A program made the translations under genes and the position numbers. Of a stretch of DNA of 64,000 nucleotides, positions 60,191 to 64,000 are shown one piece after another. Numbering within the stretch: the stretch's first letter is position 1; each line of letters opens with the position of its first letter. A model generated the notes under the pieces. It was not told the origin of the DNA, made no database searches, and was given only the letters and a program-made list of their open reading frames with translations. This DNA is from Clitoria ternatea (taxonomy: Eukaryota; Streptophyta; Magnoliopsida; Fabales; Fabaceae), in contig CM075673.1 of NCBI GenBank assembly GCA_037962975.1, positions 116,951,001 through 117,015,000 on the forward strand, in the 5' to 3' direction.

Positions 60191-61604
60191 TTCTATGTTA
60201 CTCTAGATGAAAGTCATTAATAGTTTTTATCAACACGTTAGTTTACAACCAATGAAGGCAATGTTCAATTGTTATTACTATGAATGGACAACAAAATATC
60301 AAGCATTAGTATAGAAATGATCAATCAACTACTTAAGGTTATACATATGAAACCCATGATACTGGGCACTAATTTGATGGTAATATAATACAAATTTTGT
60401 CAGCAAATACCAGCACTCCACAAGTTTCAGAAAAAACTCTTGAGGTCCAAACACTAAATGAATTATCATATTATTTTCAATGATTGCCAAGAGAAAATAA
60501 GATAATTAAAAATATACTGATTAATTCATCCTCAATAGCCCCTTCAATAACCTTAAAAATAAGAGGAACTTCATCAATTGATTTCCCAAACAACAACATA
60601 AATAAGAGGAACTGTATCTCAGATAATTTCATAACTACAAGACACTTAAGAGAACCTCCATAAAATAGGCAAACAATACAACAATAATATTTTAATCCGG
60701 CAGAGCCAACATCATAACAATTATTAGCTTCAACATAGTAATCATTAGTTGTTTCAATCTTTGAAATTAATTATGAAGGTGGAAACTAATGATTAAACTA
60801 TCAAACCTACTTTCATTCCTATCAAACCTAAAACAATGGCTTAAGGCCCTATCAACTCATGCAACTCTTTGCAAAAAAACATGAGTGTGAACTATAAAGT
60901 TAAATTTAACAGTAGAACAATCCCTATGATAATGTACAATATTTATAACTTATTTCTTTCATATACTGAGATATCTTTTGGAAACTGATCATATCCAAAA
61001 CAAGAGGTAAATAAAGGTAGAAACTGTAGAAAAATTAAAGTGACTATATTATATTATAAATATATTGTCTAATAATATATTAGTGCAGACTCAAGAGGCG
61101 AAATGAAGTTTTGAAATAAAGAATTGAATCTCATTCTATTTTGTGATCACCCATTGTGCAATGTGAAAAAAATTCAAAGAACTGGTTAATAATTTAAAAA
61201 TTAATGTGTTATAATATAAGAATACATAGATAATGATAAAATGATGGAAATAGGTGCAGGCACAGATTATATGAATGTAATTGTTATTGTAAAATAATGC
61301 TAGCTAGAATGAGTGATCATAGATGTAATTGGATGATTTGAATGTGATCAAATAATAAATATATAAATAAAACCAAGACCCTCCTAAGGATTCCTCTAAG
61401 TACTTAGTCAACTCGGAATTGTTGAACCCACTTGATTGGTAAAATTGACTATATCCATAACGATCACCAGAGACAGATTCTTCTTAAAAAAAATTGTTAT
61501 AGCCATAACAATCTTCAGTAACTTGAGATTCATGTGACTCAACACCAGACCCCTTAACCCACCATCATACTCCTTAAAAAATGAATGCAAACAAGCTTCC
61601 ACTT
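60191..61604. other. AT-rich stretch, no gene recognised
   Basis: Short frames only. A minus-strand piece at 61408-61602 (MEACLHSFFKEYDGGLRGLV) may be further decayed hAT sequence, but I cannot support it. Confidence 0.5.
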
Positions 61605-62036
61605 TGAACTAACCCACTCCAAGACATCAATCGGCTCAAAGAAGATCTATTGTACTTTATAGCAGCATAAATTCTGAAAATAGAGTCATCAATCTCCTTT
61701 AAACCTTCATTTACTATCAAATTCAAAATATGCACACAACAACACATATGAATGTAATCTCCTCTTTGAATTAACCCACTCTAAGACATCAACCGCTTTT
61801 TAAGATACTAAATTCCAATATCATCGGAAGAGGCATTATCAATTGTCATGGTTAAGACGCGGTTTAATCCTCAACCTTCCAAACAGTGCTTAACATTCTT
61901 TGCCATCACCTCTCTTGAATGATTATCAATTTGACAAAAGTTTAAAATCTTCTTGTGCAACACCCAATTATTGTCAATAAAATGTGCAGTCAAACACATA
62001 TAACTAAAATTCTGAGTAGAAGTCCATGTATCAGTT
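61605..62036 (-). pseudogene. hAT-family transposase fragment (RICESLEEPER-like)
   Basis: Minus strand reads LITDTWTSTQNFSYMCLTAH, FIDNNWVLHKKILNFCQIDN, REVMAKNVKHCLEG, a TGA, LNRVLTMTIDNASSDDIGI and a TAG. After decay it continues MCCCVHILNLIVNEGLKEID and IYAAIKYNRSSLSRLMS. TDTWTS..YM..TAHFID.W.LHK.IL.F and T.TVDNAS.ND, then C.AHILNLIV.DGLKE, is the conserved order of the hAT transposase core. The N-terminal BED finger and C-terminal dimerisation part are missing. The upstream side is cut by the LTR fragment at 62037. Confidence 0.82.
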
Positions 62037-62500
62037 ATGAGTATAACGTCTCGCCTAATTATTAGAGTTTAAATAATGTATTTATACCTAATTTATCTCA
62101 ATATCACATTAAATAATGTGGTAGATATAAAAAGTTCAAACCCTATTAGGGAAAAGTTTAAAGAAAAAGAATTTTTCAATAGGCTTGCTTCCTGCGCACT
62201 GCTCCCCGGTTTGCATTAAATCAAAGCTGCATAACTCTAATTGAGATGAACCCAGTTGGTACACTCCTGTAATTCAAATTTATACAATTGTTATGAACAA
62301 GTCGAGGGCTAATTATGCCCCTAAGATCTCCTAATTCATGAAATTATGGAACCACCTCAACCACTAGGTCTTGCTTGACCACTTGGTAGCTCAACTAGGC
62401 CACCAACGACCACAAGAGCCAAAAATGAGGGGTAAAATATATCGAATGACTATCCCTACCACACAACATGCATAAATAGCAGATAATCACCAAAAATCAT
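62037..62500 (+). mobile_element. Chromovirus-type LTR fragment interrupting the hAT remnant
   Basis: Starts TATAACGTCTCGCCTAATTA in direct contact with hAT coding sequence. Its first 180 bases match 51709-51880. Further on, CTCAACCACTAGGTCTTGCT and GACCACTTGGTAGCTCAACT match the CCTCAACCACTGGGTC.. and GGTAGCTTAACTGGGTC blocks of the inner element's LTR (37730-37780), so it belongs to a related family. The right border is unclear; AT-rich CATCA-rich sequence continues to about 62770. Confidence 0.7.
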
Positions 62501-62769
62501 CATCAAATCAACCCTGACATAAAAGCTATTGCCTTGGGATATAAAAATAAGCCACACCTAACATAACTTTCCATATTATACTTTTCATTTCAAATCATTT
62601 CATCAAATCATCAAATTGACAATAATCATCAAAACATCAATCACAGTATTCACTATCATCAAGGTATAATAACCATATTCATAACCCAATAAACAACTCA
62701 ATTCATCATTTTCAACTCATCATGGTATATCCACATTATAATCATCATCGGTTAATCATTTTTATATCA

Positions 62770-64000
62770 GTATTGATGGTTCGGAGAAAAGACTTAGAAG
62801 GAGGGTTGAATAAGTCTGTTCAGTTTTTCAAACTAAAAAGTAATCTTCAAAAAAAAGAGCGTTTTACACAGCAGAGCGGACTTTTGCAAATCAGAGAAGA
62901 TGGGCATGAGAGTAACAGACTCTCGTAAGAGATAAGGAAAGAAACAGCACACAAGAGATTTCTACTAGTTCACTTCTAACACAAGCTATATCCAATACCT
63001 TCAGACTTGAAGGGTTTTTCCACTATGTAAAATTATCTCTTTTACATAATCAACACAGACCGTGCCCTTGAGTATTCTTGAATCTAGCCACTCTTGGCTT
63101 AAGCACATCACATGCCTTTGAGTATTCTTGACACCAGCCACTCCTAGCTCAAACTAAGTATTCTTTTGCAGCACCCACTCCTGGGGTATACCCAAGTATT
63201 CTTTAACAAGCTACTCCTGGCTTAAACCCAAGTATTCTTTCTAAAGCCTCTTCAGGCCAACAGCCTCTTCAGGCCAATAGGTTTACCAGACCTGTACTTA
63301 TAAAGAATTGAAAGAATTTGAATAGCAAGAGTAATAAGCCTTCTGACTTAGTTGAGCTAAGTGATAAGTTTGATCAACAGACTTATACAAATGAAGAGAG
63401 GCTTATATTCATATTAAACTTAGTACAAGTAGATGATCTAAGAGAAGTGAAGTACATACTAAGTTTAAAAGCTTAGTCAGAGACAATGATCTCTCAAAGG
63501 AGATGAATTGATTTCATGTCTCTGACTTCGGTACTATAGCTTCTAAGATATGAGATTGATATGTGCATAGTGAGCTTTCTTTTTCTCTAATGGCATTTTC
63601 TTGATTTCATCTTTTCTTTTGTTGACATATACCATTCTTCTTTTCTTTTTCTTTTCTCTCTATCTTTTTTTACTCACAAGTTGATTCTTATTTTTTCTTT
63701 ATTTACTCTCAGAGCCTCTCTTTTTTTTATGGAGAAAAGAGTTGCAATTCATATGATTTATCTTTTAGAAGTGCAACTGAGAGAGATCCGTTGGATGACC
63801 ATTGAGGAAAAATGCATCCAGTGCAAAGTGGTTTTTCCTTAACGGATATGAGCCTTTTGGGTCAGAGAGAGTCGTTCTGCACACTAAGCATATAGCAAAA
63901 AGCTTTTGAGATCTATGCAGATAAAGGTAGAGAGGGATAGAGTAATTTTCACCAAGAAGGAATACTCCTTATTTAGATGACTACATAGATGCTTTTAGAA
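62770..64000. repeat. Unclassified repeat, runs off the window
   Basis: Starts near ATTGATGGTTCGGAGAAAAG and AGAAGGAGGGTTGAATAAGT, a phrase I associate with plant LTR retrotransposon ends, though I cannot name the family. It includes a degenerate tandem repeat (63071-63290) and C/T-rich runs (63590-63740). No long frame. It could be an LTR or 5' leader of a copia-type element. Confidence 0.4.
63071..63290. repeat. Degenerate 36-50 bp tandem repeat
   Basis: AGTATTCTT(G/T) recurs at 63071, 63121, 63157, 63195 and 63231, each followed by (A)GC(C)ACTC(C/T)TGGCT(C/T)AA. Two copies of GCCTCTTCAGGCCAA follow. Confidence 0.8.

Noticed and set aside
62722..62928. 68-codon forward frame at the right end
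   Set aside because: Spans the junction of two repeats and has no family signature.

Overview
The window is nuclear DNA of a flowering plant, probably a eudicot and possibly a legume (the legume call is weak). The evidence is AT-rich, intron-containing genes, plant B3-domain and RPA-like gene remnants, a plant mitochondrial adenine-nucleotide carrier, and a dense load of plant transposon families (Tat-lineage and chromovirus Ty3/gypsy, Helitron, CACTA, MULE, hAT, Stowaway). Only two loci look like intact host genes: a two-exon gene of unknown function at 53067-53833 (+) and an eight-exon ADNT1-type carrier at 55182-59065 (-). Everything else is repeat or decayed coding sequence.

Layout. 1-2603: the end of a long gypsy-type LTR with its own TATA box, inserted into a Helitron Rep/helicase pseudogene (2604-about 7165, -). 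8417-9868: a two-B3-domain pseudogene (-). 10085-12600: a diverged tandem array with two alternating unit types. 13081-17976: an RPA1-like pseudogene (-), with a CACTA transposon (14678-16319, 3-bp TSD) inside an intron. 19560-20460: a second B3-like remnant. 21049-32979: a decayed Tat/Ogre-type retrotransposon with PBS, gag, protease, RT, two RNase H domains and integrase, then a 68-bp tandem array and antisense reading frames whose coiled-coil half is duplicated in tandem. Its integrase is broken by an insertion with its own LTR-like promoter.

35139-51057 is a three-level nest. A hAT-like non-autonomous element received a gag-only Tat-like LTR element (35462-50743, TSD TTATG). That element's 3' LTR was then hit by a chromovirus-type element with 3.1-kb LTRs (36165-45839, TSD CATGT). 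Both LTR elements read on the minus strand and lack most of pol, so they would need helper proteins from relatives. All three LTR elements carry repeats of a CCGAGTG-like motif in their non-coding parts.

51071-52742 looks like a MULE with long inverted repeats, holding a Stowaway MITE and an LTR fragment. After the two host genes, the right end (59900-64000) holds a degenerate AT-rich repeat, a hAT transposase fragment cut by a chromovirus LTR fragment, and an unclassified repeat that runs off the window.

How the parts relate. The RPA-like and Rep/helicase reading frames share a strand and are both typical of plant Helitrons, so 2604-17976 may be the remains of one large Helitron, with the B3 gene as captured or neighbouring host DNA (inference). 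Exon boundaries, TSDs, PBS and TIRs were read directly from the sequence. Family names rest on recognising conserved motifs by eye; no database search was possible.
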